DNA from: Lepidostoma basale
Lineage: Eukaryota; Arthropoda; Insecta; Trichoptera; Lepidostomatidae
Length of the DNA stretch: 64,000 nucleotides
NCBI GenBank assembly: GCA_022606425.2
Contig: JAHDVF020001222.1
Span: 868,001 to 932,000, forward strand
Reading direction: 5' to 3'
Shown: piece after piece, positions 21,491-31,990 of the stretch
Position numbering within the stretch: the first letter of the stretch is position 1
Layout: each line of letters begins with the position of its first letter
Position numbers and translations under genes: made by a program
The notes under the pieces: generated by a model
Told to the model about the DNA's origin: nothing
Databases searched by the model: none
Seen by the model: the letters and a program-made list of their open reading frames with translations, nothing else

Positions 21491-22139
21491 GCAGTAGAAC
21501 TCAATTGCTAAAATTTTCACTTCATTGAATTAAAATGTTTTATGAGTGTGAACTACGCTGCGGGTGAAAATTTATGACACGACTAGAGCCACAAACGTAT
21601 GTTGGCGGTGGCGCAAATGTGAACTAAACGCCCAATGTCATTGTGACAGATTTCAGTTTTTGTTTGCATTATAAGTACCTACTATTGTGAAATTTTATGT
21701 TTATAAAAATATTTTTTAATGACTCAAGTGTCCCGGTTATCGGATTATTAAAAAATCGAAGTGCACTGTATATTAAAAAATGTTTTTTTTTTTATAAATA
21801 TTGTTTTCATCATTCAATCGTAATTTCACTTTGTTTCCATAATACCCTGGCGATTATGGAATATCTTGCGCTTAGTATCTGAAGAAGGCGATAGTGTTTA
21901 TGATGAAGATAGCCTTATTGCCGGGCGGTCTGCCTCACAAAGGGGAATCCCTTTTCGGTGGAAAGCATTTATCGCGCTCCGCACATTGCGTCTAAGGCTC
22001 TAGAAGGCGACGGTAGTGGAACATCTTTTGAGTCTCGTATCTCACAACACAATGCGCTGCTCAATTAATGTGTTTTCCGCAATAGGACTATACACTTTTA
22101 ATAAATATATGATAAAATATTAAACACCATATTCATGGA

Positions 22140-22390
22140 TTAATTGTATCTCAATAGAGACGAAGATGCAAATTGGAAACAGAATATGGTTGATCGAGGT
22201 GTTTACAGGACTTATGACCTATCATTGATTGGGTTAAGCGCACGCTTTATGTAATACAATATTCCCCGTTCCACCTTTTTCTTATGACCACCATGTCTGA
22301 CAAATTTTTGGAAGTTGTATATCTGTAATACCACCCTTTACATGGTAGTTTTTCAATCTACACAATCACGCCATCTATGAAAATTGTATT
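22140..22390 (+). mobile_element. T repeat, partial
   Basis: Begins AATTGTATCTCAATAGAGAC and follows the T consensus through 'gttaagcgcacgctttatgt' and 'tgacaaatttttggaagttg' to 'cgccatctatga'. No coding capacity. Relatives at 52157-52790, 58817-59288 and 63060-63275. Confidence 0.7.
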
Positions 22391-22494
22391 TTAAGCAATG
22401 ATATTCATGCTTTATTTGAATAAAAACGAATAATTCATAATAATTTATTGATAGCCTTAAAGAGTAACAGTTTCTTCTATATTCGCCATCACTC

Positions 22495-22660
22495 TCTGTT
22501 GTGGATTCTCATTTGAATAAATAGAAAATCATTTTGTATTTTCATAACACTTTATTTTTTATATGAACACATGTTTCGGTCCTTATTCGGACCTAAGTAT
22601 AAGTTTCCAAAAAAAAAACAATGTTTTGAAAAGACAAAGTGCTTTTTTTTTATTCAAATG
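22495..22660. repeat. degenerate HHR-E-like element
   Basis: 'ttgtattttcataaca' arm as in HHR-E, then on the minus strand GGUCC-GAAUAA-GGACC followed by GAAACAUGU. The first core strand reads ACUUA instead of CUGANGA and the site is GUG, so it cannot be an active hammerhead. Confidence 0.45.
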
Positions 22661-22669
22661 AATTACAGA

Positions 22670-22735
22670 TTCTTTATTGTTTCTTGAACAATGATGTGAA
22701 ACTACATATTAAATAATTAATATGAATTTTAGATA
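22670..22735. repeat. HHR-H tail fragment
   Basis: Only the family tail is present ('attgtttcttgaacaatgat', 'catattaaataattaata'). Confidence 0.5.
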
Positions 22736-22984
22736 AACTTAACCCTTACAGCTCCTATGTCCACACGTTGTGGCCATTGGGTTTTTCCCACCAACTCCTA
22801 TGTCCACTACGTTTGGCCATTTTTTTCCCAGACTTTTTTCAGTAACTTCAAATAGGGTTTTGCTATTTTTTTCAATGTAAGAATCAAATGAATACTCTAG
22901 AAATACTGTCTTATTATATGACCATTCCTTTGTCATCAGGAATGTGGGAAAAAAAATTGAAAAAAATTGGAGCCCAAAGGATTA

Positions 22985-23082
22985 AGGCGTTCAACCTTGT
23001 GGAAATCCGAAAAATGACGAATTTTTAATGAGTTAAAACACTGTATTTTCCACTTTTGAGTTTATTTTGGATAGTTTAATGG
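22985..23082 (-). repeat. HHR-D 5' arm fragment
   Basis: 'aaggcgttcaaccttgtgga', 'tgacgaatttttaatgagtt' and 'ttccacttttgagtttattt' match the flank of HHR-D copies at 35215 and 47040; the ribozyme core is missing. Confidence 0.45.
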
Positions 23083-23089
23083 ACCAGAG

Positions 23090-23328
23090 AAGAATGGTTT
23101 AAATATTCTATTTAGCTGTGAGTGAAAAATAAGCTGTGGAAGACCAAGGAAAGCACGGCAGGACTAAATTATTCAAATACTGAAAGGCGCCCACATTTCG
23201 AATCCAAAAAATTGACGAGCGTGCATGTTACGATGAATGAATGAAGAGGAATCTAGAGAAGTATGTCAGGACAGAGGAAAATGACGGTCCATTTTTCTGC
23301 GGTAGTTAGCTAGTTAGTTAGTAAAACT
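23090..23328 (+). mobile_element. LINE-A 3' end
   Basis: Plus strand: FGHMER block (decayed), GRPRKARQD, the 'ILKGAHI' and 'ACYDE' segments, then the last codons and a GTTAG-rich tail at about 23305-23325. Confidence 0.7.
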
Positions 23329-23337
23329 TCATTAGGC

Positions 23338-23460
23338 ACAGGAATTACCAGAGAATCTGTTCCAAGTGGCGCAGGACAGAGACAGAAATGCCTTTGCTGC
23401 AGCGATCTCCAACGTTGGGGGGACCTGACACAGCACCGAAAGAAGAAGAAGAGCAGTCAA
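23338..23460 (+). mobile_element. L-type LINE tail
   Basis: Plus strand: PENLFQVAQDRDRNAFAAAI, SNVGGT, stop, then GAAGAAGAAGAG. Matches the end of L (compare 'VVTNVGTRQGT' at 6300-6330). Joined directly to the next LINE end. Confidence 0.55.
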
Positions 23461-23461
23461 T

Positions 23462-23590
23462 CGTGTATGAAAGTGTGTAGTGTCGAGAGACGGAAAGGAT
23501 TGGGTCCAGAAAATCCTTGTCCGGAATGTAACAGAGACTGTCTATCCAAAATAGAACAATATAGCCACACCAGGTGGCACAGAAGGGAGA
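23462..23590 (+). mobile_element. LINE C-terminus with C2H2 finger
   Basis: Open frame 23467-23694 contains CPECNRDCLSKIEQYSHTRWH: Cys-X2-Cys-X12-His-X4-His spacing, preceded by basic residues. A second copy at 49970-50145 has CPECDKVYQSKIGLYSHSKWH. Zinc-finger-like C-termini of this kind are known at the end of some invertebrate LINE ORF2 proteins. The element is truncated upstream and has no visible RT. Confidence 0.6.
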
Positions 23591-23599
23591 TCTTATTAT

Positions 23600-24050
23600 T
23601 ATTATACTTTTTATGTTCATACTTACGGGCGATAGGAAATATATTTATTTATATACATTTATGTTTGTCTGAAAGTACACATAGTCTTCTATGAAGGCCG
23701 ATTAATTTCCCGTAAAGGCAATTTTATTGTTAGTCGTTTATGGCGCTTGCGGTCGGATAGATAGGCTGTACATCTGGTGTCTGCTAAGATTAGAGCGTGC
23801 CTCTCTGACCTAAGGCAGATAAAAATAGTGCACGCCACTGCAGAAATTCATTACGGCTTCCCGCAGACGCGCGTTCATGTTATTCGTTAAATTGTTTTAC
23901 TTTCATATCAAGCACTTAATTAAAAATATTTTTAAATGGTTTTATTTTGATTTTCACCACTTTATTTTGTTTTATCAAACCAACCGGTTTCGCTCCCGCC
24001 AGATCTCCGTCTGGGTTATAAACTAAAATTATTTGTTTTTATTTTTATTT
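23600..24050. other. unassigned stretch
   Basis: 23720-23880 is GC-richer and unrecognised. Near 23975-24010 the plus strand has 'aaccaaccggtttcgctccc' and 'gccagatctccgtctgg', a decayed HHR-C-like arm. Confidence 0.3.
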
Positions 24051-24054
24051 TTTA

Positions 24055-24185
24055 TACACATTGTTTTTACTAAAAATAAAATTATACAGATATGGACGAA
24101 CAGCCCTTCTTCAGTAGTGATACATATTTATAAAATTGTTGTTTACATGATCTGACAGATCATGTAGACTGTATTTATTTTTGGC
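24055..24185 (-). repeat. HHR-G element, deleted core
   Basis: Minus strand: CUGAAGA, A, GGGC...GUCC, then GAAAC and one G are deleted before AUAUCUG. The surrounding arm matches 60480-60790, and both carry the short palindrome around 'gatctgacagatc'. Confidence 0.55.
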
Positions 24186-24279
24186 ATTATTTCACATATT
24201 TTGACTGTATTTATTTTTTTATTTAAATAAGACTAATCAGTTTCACACGCAAGAGGCGGAGTTATATTTATTCTTTTTT

Positions 24280-24640
24280 TCTTCTTCTTCTATGTGCCCT
24301 GTCGGGTCCTCGCAACGTAGCCAATCACCTCGGCGAACCTGTCCCTGTCCTGCGCCGCTCGGAACAGCTCCTCCACACTTCGGATGCCGGTCCACTCATG
24401 TTTCGCGGTCAGGACATCTGCCTCCTACCGGGTCCTCGGCGTCCCTCAATTTCCCCCTTCATTATCAGTTGGAGAAGGTGGTACTTTTCCCCACGCAGTA
24501 TATGACCGAGATGTGAAATTTTCCGAACGTTGATAGTTGATGACAGTTCCCTGTCAACTCTAGCTCGCCTCAGGACTTCGGTATTGGTAACCATGTCTGT
24601 CCAGAGAATTCTCAGCATTCGGCGATAGAGCCACATTTCA
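24280..24640 (-). mobile_element. L LINE, C-terminal copy
   Basis: Minus-strand frame 24409-24636: MWLYRRMLRILWTDMVTNTE, VLRRARVDRELSSTINVRKI, SHLGHILRGEKYHLLQLIMK, GEIEGRRGPGRRQMS. After that the frame shifts and reads the WTGIRSVEELFRAAQDRDRF-like end, then stop and GAAGAAGAAG tail at 24280-24292. Known relatives have 'LRRMLRI.WTD.V.N.EVL.R' right after the RT domain. One of the best-preserved L copies. Confidence 0.8.
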
Positions 24641-25149
24641 AATGCTTCCAGTAGTTAATTTGAATATTTGCACTACCATCACTATTAACACTTTTGATAA
24701 TAATTCGTACAATCCATTGGAGGAAAGGAGTCCATCGGGCAGCCAATCAGCGCACGTTTTCACTGATGTCAGGCGGTTGACAGCGAGAATCATTTACGTC
24801 ATTAGTCGGAAGCTAATTTGCAATATTTGTTTTGGAGAAACATTCGTTGCCAGGTGCAGCCTCCCGGAAGATGGCCGCAAATACTTTTCGTCGCTGGCAA
24901 CACTGTGACTAAATCGAGCATCTAATTAAATGGGATTGATGTCTTACAATCGCGCGCGGATAAGTGCGTATGCAGTTAGGAGTGAAGCTATGTCACTGAG
25001 TGCGTGTGCGCCTTTTACGGAGTTATAGCATTTTGCTCCGAATGTGACTCGACTCTTATGGCAAATGTGTCCAATCTACTTTAATTTTATGGATTTCTTA
25101 AAGTCTTTGTATTAAAATAAAAATGAAGGTCAATTTTAAATCATCCAAA
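24641..25149. other. unassigned stretch, GC-richer
   Basis: 24720-25060 is the least AT-rich unannotated block in this part of the window and holds an 88-codon plus-strand frame (24642-24908) with no recognised domain. It is a candidate for unique host sequence, but I see no promoter, splice or protein evidence. Confidence 0.3.
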
Positions 25150-25440
25150 GATAACTAAACTAACTAACCATCACGTCGTCTCCCCGAAGGGGTAGGCAGA
25201 AAGAATGGACTGACACACTTTTCTTTCCTGACATATTTCTCTCGATTCCTCAACATTCATACATCGTGTTATGCATGCGCGACGATTTCTCTGACTCTTC
25301 AATATTTGATTTATTTGACCATCTTACAAACCAAACCATCTTAATGATCCTTTCATTATTTTGTTCATGACACCATCATTCGCACCGCAATCACTTCTTT
25401 TATTTTCATTCGACATATAAAATAAGATATATAAAATGAA
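25150..25440 (-). mobile_element. LINE-A 3' end
   Basis: Tail at 25157-25169, stop, last ~80 codons, then an internal deletion joins to the 'VNKIMKG' and SECGAN region (25340-25425). Truncated by the HHR-F element. Confidence 0.7.
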
Positions 25441-25467
25441 AATAACTTTTTTTTATTAAAACATTGA

Positions 25468-25513
25468 TTTGCAGACATGTTTCAGTTGTGACCCAACCAT
25501 CCTCGATGCACAA
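25468..25513 (-). ncRNA. hammerhead-like motif, family F
   Basis: Minus strand: helix I strand GUGCA, UCGAGGA, extra U, helix II GGUUG-GGUCA-CAACU, GAAAC, AU, GUC, then UGCA. Helix I pairs well (A-U, C-G, G-C, U-A). Two core changes from consensus (positions 3 and 4 are U, C). The only copy of this family seen here. Confidence 0.5.
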
Positions 25514-25737
25514 TTTGTTTAACCTAAAAGAGTTCAGATTTTACGAGAATTTAACATTGATTCAAAAGGGTAGTAGGGCTACGATGGGGTATGTTTTGCT
25601 GGAAAATATGCTTCTACAAAATGTCGTAAGGCGCCATGTTGCATTTACAACAGCAACACTACTATCAAGTCCAACTCTCTAGCGTCCACGAGAGGTCTTT
25701 TAAAAACCCCGCGAACCCCTGGCAATGTGGCACATAT

Positions 25738-25945
25738 TACTTAGTGCCATAGAAGATAGAGAGAGGACGAATGGCGAGCTTCCAGCGTCATAAAACTGCT
25801 AAGGGAAAGTAATCCCGACAGAAAATCTTCCAGAGAAGGCAAGGGGATACCACTCTGGATATTTTTCCCCAGGTCATCACTCTCAAGGGTGATAGTCAAC
25901 GTTAGGGAGACCTGATAGGACACAGAAAAAAGAAGAAGAACATTG
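25738..25945 (+). mobile_element. L-type LINE end, diverged
   Basis: Plus strand ends 'VIVNVGET', stop-containing, then 'ggacacagaaaaaagaagaagaa'. The upstream 'EGKGIPLWIFFPRSSL' segment matches the position of the 'AQDRDRF' block of L. Family assignment is tentative. Confidence 0.45.
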
Positions 25946-26060
25946 ATTGTTTCTATGGAATAAATAGAATAACACTTTGTATTGTAAAAAATAATGTGTT
26001 TTGAAAATAAAAAGTGTTATTCTATTTATTCAAATGTGAATCCACAGCAAAAAGTGAAGG
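25943..26060. repeat. short palindromic element
   Basis: Arms 'aatagaataacacttt' (about 25962) and complement (about 26005-26022), with outer 'attcaaatgtgaatccaca'. The same outer block is seen near 22500 and 44440, so this is a dispersed family. No hammerhead core visible. Confidence 0.5.
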
Positions 26061-26740
26061 CTAATATAGAAGAAATTAATTAGTAAAAAAAAAATAGAAG
26101 AATAAATTAATTCTACTAGTCAGGAGAACTAAACCTTTACCGGGAAATTAAGACAAAGAGAGGAAAACATACGTTTTCTAAAATGTGAATTTAATTCCAG
26201 AAAATGAAATTTATGTTAATTTTTTCTTGACAGGCTTCGGACAGTAAAGCTTTCTTCGTCTCGTGCTTTAATATTATAAAAATAACAAACATTAAATTTA
26301 TAATAAATTAAAGACTATATTATTAAGACGTTATATTTAAAAAATGTTATCACCATGTTTAAAGTATTCCAAATTGCAGTCTAGTGTACAATGTTATTTA
26401 AATGAATTCTCGAAAATACACACAGAAAAAATAAATTAGATACATTATTTGACACATAAAATTTAAAGAAACAAACAATAGAAATGCCAGAATATTAATT
26501 GAATTTAAGTATGGATTCAAATTATTTAACGAATTGTTAAAAGAGGTAAGAGATGCCGGTTCTCTTGCGATCTTTCGTCAAAAATGCTTTAAATATGTTG
26601 CAAGTACCGATATTTAAGGTTTTTGTTGTTTTTTTCATTTGTGTTTTTTATATTATTAATTGTTTATAAAATGTTGTTTTATAAGTTGTGAAATGTTTTA
26701 ATAATTTTATATAACTTTATTAAATAAACAAATAAATACT
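26061..26740. other. unassigned AT-rich stretch
   Basis: Contains no recognised frame or repeat. Around 26220-26270 the minus strand has 'agacgaagaaagctttactg' and 'ccgaagcctgtcaaga', which may be another decayed hairpin element. Confidence 0.3.
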
Positions 26741-26742
26741 AG

Positions 26743-26893
26743 ACATGTGATAGGTAGTTTACCTATTTCCATTCTGTTGTCACGTGAATTCTACACCAGA
26801 TCATAGAGAATCACATCGTCATCGTCGGGAATCGAACCCGGGACTTTGGTGTGCCAATCATAGCTGTTGCCACTCTGCCATGAAGGACGTCGC
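26743..26893 (-). mobile_element. S1 SINE
   Basis: Minus strand has a clear box B (GGTTCGATTCCCGACGATG) and box A side (CATGGCAGAGTGGCAACAGC), then the S1 body down to the 'acatgtgataggtag' complement. The 3' end is truncated. Confidence 0.75.
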
Positions 26894-26992
26894 TTACAGT
26901 TTAATATGGAGTGTAGAATCTCATGAAAGTGACATCGATGAAAAGTAAAGCTGAAAACCGGCTTTATTAGTAATGGATTATTGGATTGAATC

Positions 26993-27262
26993 TCTAACTA
27001 ACTAACTAATCATCACGCCATTTCACGGTAGGCAGAGAGGATGGATCGCTACAATGATCTGTCCTGGCATAACTCTTGGGCTTCCTCTACATTCATACAT
27101 CGTACCATGCACGCGTGTCGATTATTCCGACTTCGAATGTGGCCGCCTTTTAGTAATTGATTAATTTGGTCATGCCATGTTTTCCTCGGTCGTCCTCGGC
27201 TTCTTTTTCCACTTCCATACATGAGGGTTGGCACTAGAACTCCATTGCGTACTGCCACCATT
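26993..27262 (-). mobile_element. LINE-A, internally deleted copy
   Basis: Tail at 26995-27008, then the C-terminal codons: 'AQELCQDRSL', 'CMVRCMNVEE', 'GRPRKTWHDQINQLLKGGHI'. A deletion joins directly upstream to 'VAVRNGVLVPTLMYGSGK'. The frame 27049-27303 is open across the junction, so the deletion is in frame. Confidence 0.8.
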
Positions 27263-27399
27263 CTACGAATATACTTGGATTGAATCTCTACAGGTTTATA
27301 CACTATATTATGCGTTTATTGTTATTCTTCCCAATAAATTATAATCATACTTCTAGAAAACTAGTGTTTTCATTCGTATTAATTATTAAATTTATAATT

Positions 27400-27905
27400 A
27401 CGAGTTAAACTAACTAACCATTACGCCCGTCTTCCTGAAGGGGTAAGTAGAAAGAATGGACTGCGTATATTTTCTGACATATTTCTCTAGCTTCCTCAAC
27501 ATTCAAACATCGTGTCATTCACGCGCGTCGATTTCTCTGACTCATCACAGGGCCGACATTCAATATTTGATTTATTTGACCGTGTCACGTTTTCCTCGGA
27601 CTTCCTCTATTTCTAGTTCCATTAACATCGTTAACATATAGGTTTTTTTTTATCATTCTTTCTTCATTCATTCTTTCCATGTGTTCAAATTATCTTACTG
27701 ATCCTTTCATATTTTTTTTCATAACACCATCATTCGCACCGCATTCACTTATTATATTTTCATTCGACACTCTATCATATACATAGTATCCGCACATTCG
27801 TCTAAGATATCTCATTTCTATTGTATTTATTCTACTTTCATCCTTCTTTTGTTAGTTGTATGCTTTGCTTCCATACATAAGGGTCGGTACAAGAACATAA
27901 TTAAA
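27400..27905 (-). mobile_element. LINE-A 3' end, long copy
   Basis: Tail at 27405-27417, then minus-strand blocks in order from the C-terminus back to 'LVPTLMYGSKAYN'. Several frameshifts. Belongs to the subfamily with 'actcatcac' and 'caatatttgatttatttg'. Confidence 0.75.
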
Positions 27906-28435
27906 GATTTAACATCCAAAAACCCCTAGGCACCCGCCTGATACGGCGAGTACTCCCAATAGATATGCAAAAGTCAAGTTGTTAGTTTGTCTGTCAGGAC
28001 GATAGCAGACGAAGCTGAGAAGATAGCAGGAATGTCCGCCGTGAAAGAGGGTGAACGCGGAGATAATAAACTGCCTCAAATGTATGACCGAGATAAATAA
28101 ACAGGAATAAGTAGAGTTGGTTCCGAGATAAAGCGGGTTTAAACTAACTAGCCAATCACGTGTCCCCGTCGGGCGAATAGGTGCTAAGAGAGATTGGATA
28201 CCTGATTTGTACTGACGTTTGATTTTAGAATCTTTCGCTGTCTTTCGTAATTTGGACAGTTTGATATTATCTGTATTGGACTGGCCAAGAGAGAAATATT
28301 CATATGCGCAGAACTAAAGTGCGCACGAAATATTTTCTAATGATAAAAATAAAACATTCCTTACTTGAGCCGTTATTTTTGGAATTGAAAGTGGAATAAG
28401 AAAATTTTTCTCCTATTACGAAAAATTAAAAAATT
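27906..28435. other. unassigned stretch
   Basis: 27930-28140 is GC-richer but unrecognised. 28141-28200 has 'actaactagccaatcacgtg' and 'tccccgtcggg', a decayed LINE-A tail on the minus strand. Confidence 0.35.
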
Positions 28436-28439
28436 AGTG

Positions 28440-28704
28440 ATTTTTTATTTTATTATTTTTAATTTAAACTGTTGAATTGCTCTTAACATCATGACAGCAT
28501 GAGCGATCGATGTGAAAGGTATTATAGCTATCAAAGTGATTTTCCTGACATGTGATAGAAAGCTAATCTATTGTCATTTTATTGTCACGTGAATTCTACA
28601 CCAGACCAAAGACAGTGTGACAATCACACTTGCCTCGCCGGGAATCGAACCCGGAACCTTCGGGGTGGCAGTCAATGCACTTACCACTCAGCCACGAAGG
28701 TCGT
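28440..28704 (-). mobile_element. S1 SINE, nearly full length
   Basis: Minus strand: box A side GTGGCTGAGTGGTAAGTGC, box B GGTTCGATTCCCGGCGAGG, body through 'cacgtgacaat' and 'cacatcgatcgctcatg', to the 3' end 'ttaagagcaattcaac'. One of two copies showing the 3' end of the family. Confidence 0.8.
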
Positions 28705-28734
28705 CTTTAAACGGTCGGGAACACGAAGGTTTGA

Positions 28735-28945
28735 ACGTGGCACGCTTAAATAAATCAAATATTGAATGTCCGCCACGTGAGGAGTCGGAGAAATCGATGC
28801 GCGTACATGACACGAGCATGTATCACGTGCATGTATGTATTTTGAGGAAGCGAGAGAAATATGCCAGGAAAGAAAAGTGTGTCATTCCATTTTTTCTGGC
28901 TACCCCTTCGGGGAAACTGCGTGATGGTTGGTTAGTTAGTTAGTT
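28735..28945 (+). mobile_element. LINE-A 3' end
   Basis: Plus strand: 'ARLNKSNIEC' (from HDQINQILNV shifted), 'RRNRC', 'CMYFEEAREICQERKVCHSI', stop, tail GTTAGTTAGTTAG at about 28928-28945. Lies next to S1 on the opposite strand. Confidence 0.75.
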
Positions 28946-29365
28946 ATAAATTTTGATAATATTGGGAAATGTTAAACAACTTGCGTGATGTTTTTACCAC
29001 AATAATTTTGTTAACTTTAAAATGTTATAATGATTTTGTAATTGTTTAACAAGTTTTTGAACTCCTAATGGACTTATTCTACTTTCAGAAATATCATATT
29101 GTTAGAAATGAAAACAAAAGGAAAATGAAGTCTAAATTTTCATACATTACATTTTTTTACAATTTTTTTACATTACAATTTTCATACATTTCATACATTG
29201 CATTACATTTAACATGATTTTTTATTGATTAATTTATGAAAGAAGTCGTGGTTCATTGAATGTTTAATTGTAAATATAAAATGAGGATATCAATATCTTA
29301 CTAAAATTACCATTAACTTATTTTTACCAAAAGTGGATTATTCCACTTTCAAAAATAACGGCTTA
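28946..29365. other. unassigned AT-rich stretch
   Basis: Nothing recognised apart from a locally repetitive 'cattacatttt' run at 29140-29215. Confidence 0.4.
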
Positions 29366-29369
29366 ATTT

Positions 29370-29720
29370 ATTTATTTATTTAGGGTAACAAACAGCAAAT
29401 GCAATACATATACAAAAACACATAAAATAATACCAATTAAATGCAATCAGAAATATTATTAAATTAACAGTACAACAGATTAGTGAATCGAAATCGAATT
29501 TGCACTTATGCCGAGAGGTTGCTCCAAAAATAAAAAAAAGAATATATTTAATGGAAACCATCAATGTCACTAGAACACTTATTGTTGCTGTCATAAATCC
29601 GTTATATTTCCGCGTTTCGAGCAAAGTTGGTGTGATGAGCAAAGAGATGGAAAACTTGGCTCGCGGCGAGTCTTATGCGAAATATAGGGGTTTTAAGTGT
29701 CAATATGCTGTGAAGTTCGG
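29370..29720 (-). mobile_element. J2 LINE, 3' end
   Basis: Minus strand, frame with one stop: RLAASQVFHLFAHHTNFARN, then 'RIYDSNNKCSSDIDGF' and a stop, then ~180 bp UTR ending 'tgtttgttaccctaaataaa'. Matches 56396-56785, where the frame is open. The pattern (R.R...S.. .LPAYR.NYA.S..MYRICDIYN) is the C-terminal tail of jockey-like LINEs. Confidence 0.65.
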
Positions 29721-29784
29721 AGTTGTCTATTTAAAAGTATTATATACATTTTTGTGTTATTCACAGTTTATTTGTATAAATTTT

Positions 29785-29850
29785 ATTATATTCACGTAAC
29801 AGCTGTTTTTTCCAAGCGATATTGGCATCATCATTTGTTATCATGAATTA
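29785..29850 (-). repeat. HHR-A fragment, degenerate
   Basis: Minus strand retains AUGAUGA, U, GCCAAUAUCGCUUGG, then AAAAAACAGCUGUUACG. GAAA has been lost and the site is GUU; relict only. Confidence 0.5.
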
Positions 29851-29871
29851 TAATAAAATGATTTAATTAGA

Positions 29872-30045
29872 AACTAACTAACTAACTAACCATCACGCCG
29901 TCTCCCCGAAAGGGTAGGCAGAAAGAATGGACTGTCACACTTTTACTGATGCGGCACTCCATCCTTCTCTTTTCGCCCCGCGGGAGACGCGGTGTGATGG
30001 GTTGCGAACCTCATCGCCACCAATAGGCATCTCCCGATTTAATTA
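29872..30045 (-). mobile_element. P retroposon, 3' half
   Basis: Minus strand: 'gggagatgcctattggtggc', the GATGAGGTT-CGC-AACCCATC hairpin, 'gtctcccgcggggcga', then the LINE-A-like ~55 bp and four GTTA units. 5' end missing. Directly abuts a LINE-A copy. Confidence 0.75.
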
Positions 30046-30059
30046 GACTTTACTTAATT

Positions 30060-30480
30060 AAAAAAACTCGCTCAACATCCATATATCGTGTTATGCATGC
30101 ACGTCCACACATAACCGACATTAAAAATTGGATAGAAATTTTTGTGACACGTTTTCCTCGTTCTCAATCTATTTCTTTTTCCGCTCACATCGATACTTCT
30201 TTTAATATCTTATTCATTAATTCTTACCAAACCATATCAGTGATGTTTTCCTCGTTCTCAATCTATTTCTTTTTCCGCTCACATCGATACTTCTTTTAAT
30301 ATCTTATTCATTAATTCTTACCAAACCATATCAGTGATGTTTCCAATAATTTGCTTATAACACATATATTTATCACAACATTCATCCTGCTATTTGCATT
30401 TCACGCTATAAGATATCTCATGTCCACCGCATTTATTCTACGTTCAAACTTATTTTGTCAGTTCCATTCTTCTCTACAGT
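30060..30480 (-). mobile_element. LINE-A fragment with internal duplication
   Basis: Minus-strand LINE-A from the 'CMNVE' block back to the YGSE region, no tail. Contains a 94-bp perfect tandem duplication (separate entry). Confidence 0.65.
30151..30338. repeat. 94-bp perfect tandem duplication
   Basis: 30151-30244 and 30245-30338 are identical. The unit is LINE-A coding sequence, so the duplication happened after insertion, and recently, since no difference has accumulated. Confidence 0.95.
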
Positions 30481-30544
30481 TCGTGCTTTCTTGTTTTTTT
30501 AAGTTATAAACTACTTTCATAAATCCGTATTCCTTTTATATTTT

Positions 30545-30780
30545 AATAACAACAACAACAAACCATCACGCCGTTTTCCCGTAGGGGTAGGCAGAGAGAA
30601 TGGACCGCCACACTACTCTATCCTGGCACACCTCTCTAGTGTCCTCCACATTTATATAGCGAGTCATACACGCACGTCGATTCTTCCGACTTCTAACATG
30701 ACCAACCTTTAAAATTTTATAAATTTGATCATGCCATGTTTTCCTCGGTCCGTTTCGACTCCGTAATCCATTTACATCAT
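30545..30780 (-). mobile_element. LINE-A 3' end with (GTT)n tail
   Basis: As other LINE-A ends, but the tail is GTT trinucleotides (aacaacaacaacaa on the plus strand) rather than GTTA. The same tail is seen at 59520-59610. Confidence 0.8.
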
Positions 30781-30784
30781 TAAT

Positions 30785-31412
30785 TTGAATAAATTGAACT
30801 ATTTTCTAATTGAGACAAATTGCTATTAGTTTAATTTCATATTAATTTTTGATGGTGGGAGTTTAATTTAACTCTTTTTATTAACTTTGTCGGTGTTTCT
30901 ATTTATTTATAATAAGGATAAATTGTTGTTATCGATTATTATATCGAGACCAGTAGCGATACTCAAGTATCGATTCCACATCTCTTCACGACAACAGGAC
31001 ACCGTGAGCAACTTATGAGGGCACAGCTTCCGATCCAATCAATGGAGCAGACACTGGAAATAACAAGTGCAGGTCGTGGATCAGTATAACACTGGCGCAA
31101 GTCCAAATATCCATCTAAAATTAAATATTTCACGATAATAAAAAAAGCAATTCCACCATTCTCAATTTATAACAATATTAAAGCGAAAAATATCACCGGT
31201 AACATGTTTAATAAATGTTACATTTTATATTTATTAAATAAACCAAACCAGATACATACAGGGAATTAATTTTTATTTTATACAATTACTTTCCTCAAAT
31301 TATCATCGCTCATCGTTTTCAGGATTGTTTGAAAAAAACGATTTAACCATCAATATATGAAGTAGTTTATTGTTTTGGCCGAATCCTCAATAAATTTGAA
31401 AAAAATATTATA
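30785..31412. other. unassigned stretch
   Basis: 30950-31085 is GC-richer without a recognised frame; the rest is AT-rich. Near 31355-31385 'agtttattgttttggccgaa' is the outer block of HHR-A. Confidence 0.35.
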
Positions 31413-31615
31413 AACTGTTAATGAGTATACTTTGTTTTTGTACCACAATTGTATTTTATTTTACGCGACAGCTGTTTCATCAATCGATGTTGACATCATC
31501 AGGTGTATTGTATTGATTGTAACACCTAATTATGTCAACATTTGTTGATGAAACAGCTGTCGCGTAAAATAAAATACAATTGTGTTTTCATCATTCTTTG
31601 AGATAATGTTATCGT
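31413..31615. mobile_element. HHR-A head-to-head pair
   Basis: Left arm (minus) and right arm (plus) are inverted copies from 'acaattgtattttattttac' to the ribozyme, with a ~17-bp centre. Left ribozyme core is intact; right has CUAAUUA. See also 38543-38974. Confidence 0.75.
31463..31507 (-). ncRNA. hammerhead-like motif, family A
   Basis: Minus strand: CUGAUGA, extra U, helix II GUCAAC-AUCG-AUUGAU (G-U at the base), GAAAC, AGCU, GUC, GCGU. Core complete. Helix II keeps pairing although its right strand differs from other copies at two positions. Confidence 0.65.
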
Positions 31616-31764
31616 TTTAAACCAGTAAGTTAACACCGGAAAAAGCTGCCATTAGTTTTCAGTAAAAAACATTTAGTTTCTAAAAAATAGCATGTAAATA
31701 ATAAAATAAATAAATAAATAAACTGGATTCGTAAAATAATAATTATTATTTATTAAATTTTAAT

Positions 31765-31990
31765 GAATCGCTCTTAATATTATTTCAGCGTGTGCCAAAT
31801 CGATGTAAAGGGTATAGCTATCATATTAATTCTTATAGCATGTGATAGGTAGCTAATCTATCGCCATTTTATTGCTACGCGAATTCTTAACCAGACCAAA
31901 AACAGTACGACAATCAGACTGCCATCGCCGGGTATCAAAACCGGGACTTTCAGTGTGGCAGTCGTAGCACTTGCATTTGGCAACGAAGTT
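31765..31990 (-). mobile_element. S1 SINE, diverged
   Basis: Minus strand has a damaged box B (GGTTTTGATACCCGGCGATG) and a box A side with 'ccaaatgcaagtgctacga'. Body and 3' end ('aaatcgatgtaaag' complement) are clear. Confidence 0.7.

Noticed and set aside
24642..24908. Host exon in an 88-codon frame
   Set aside because: No recognised domain, no codon or splice evidence; kept only as an unassigned GC-richer block.
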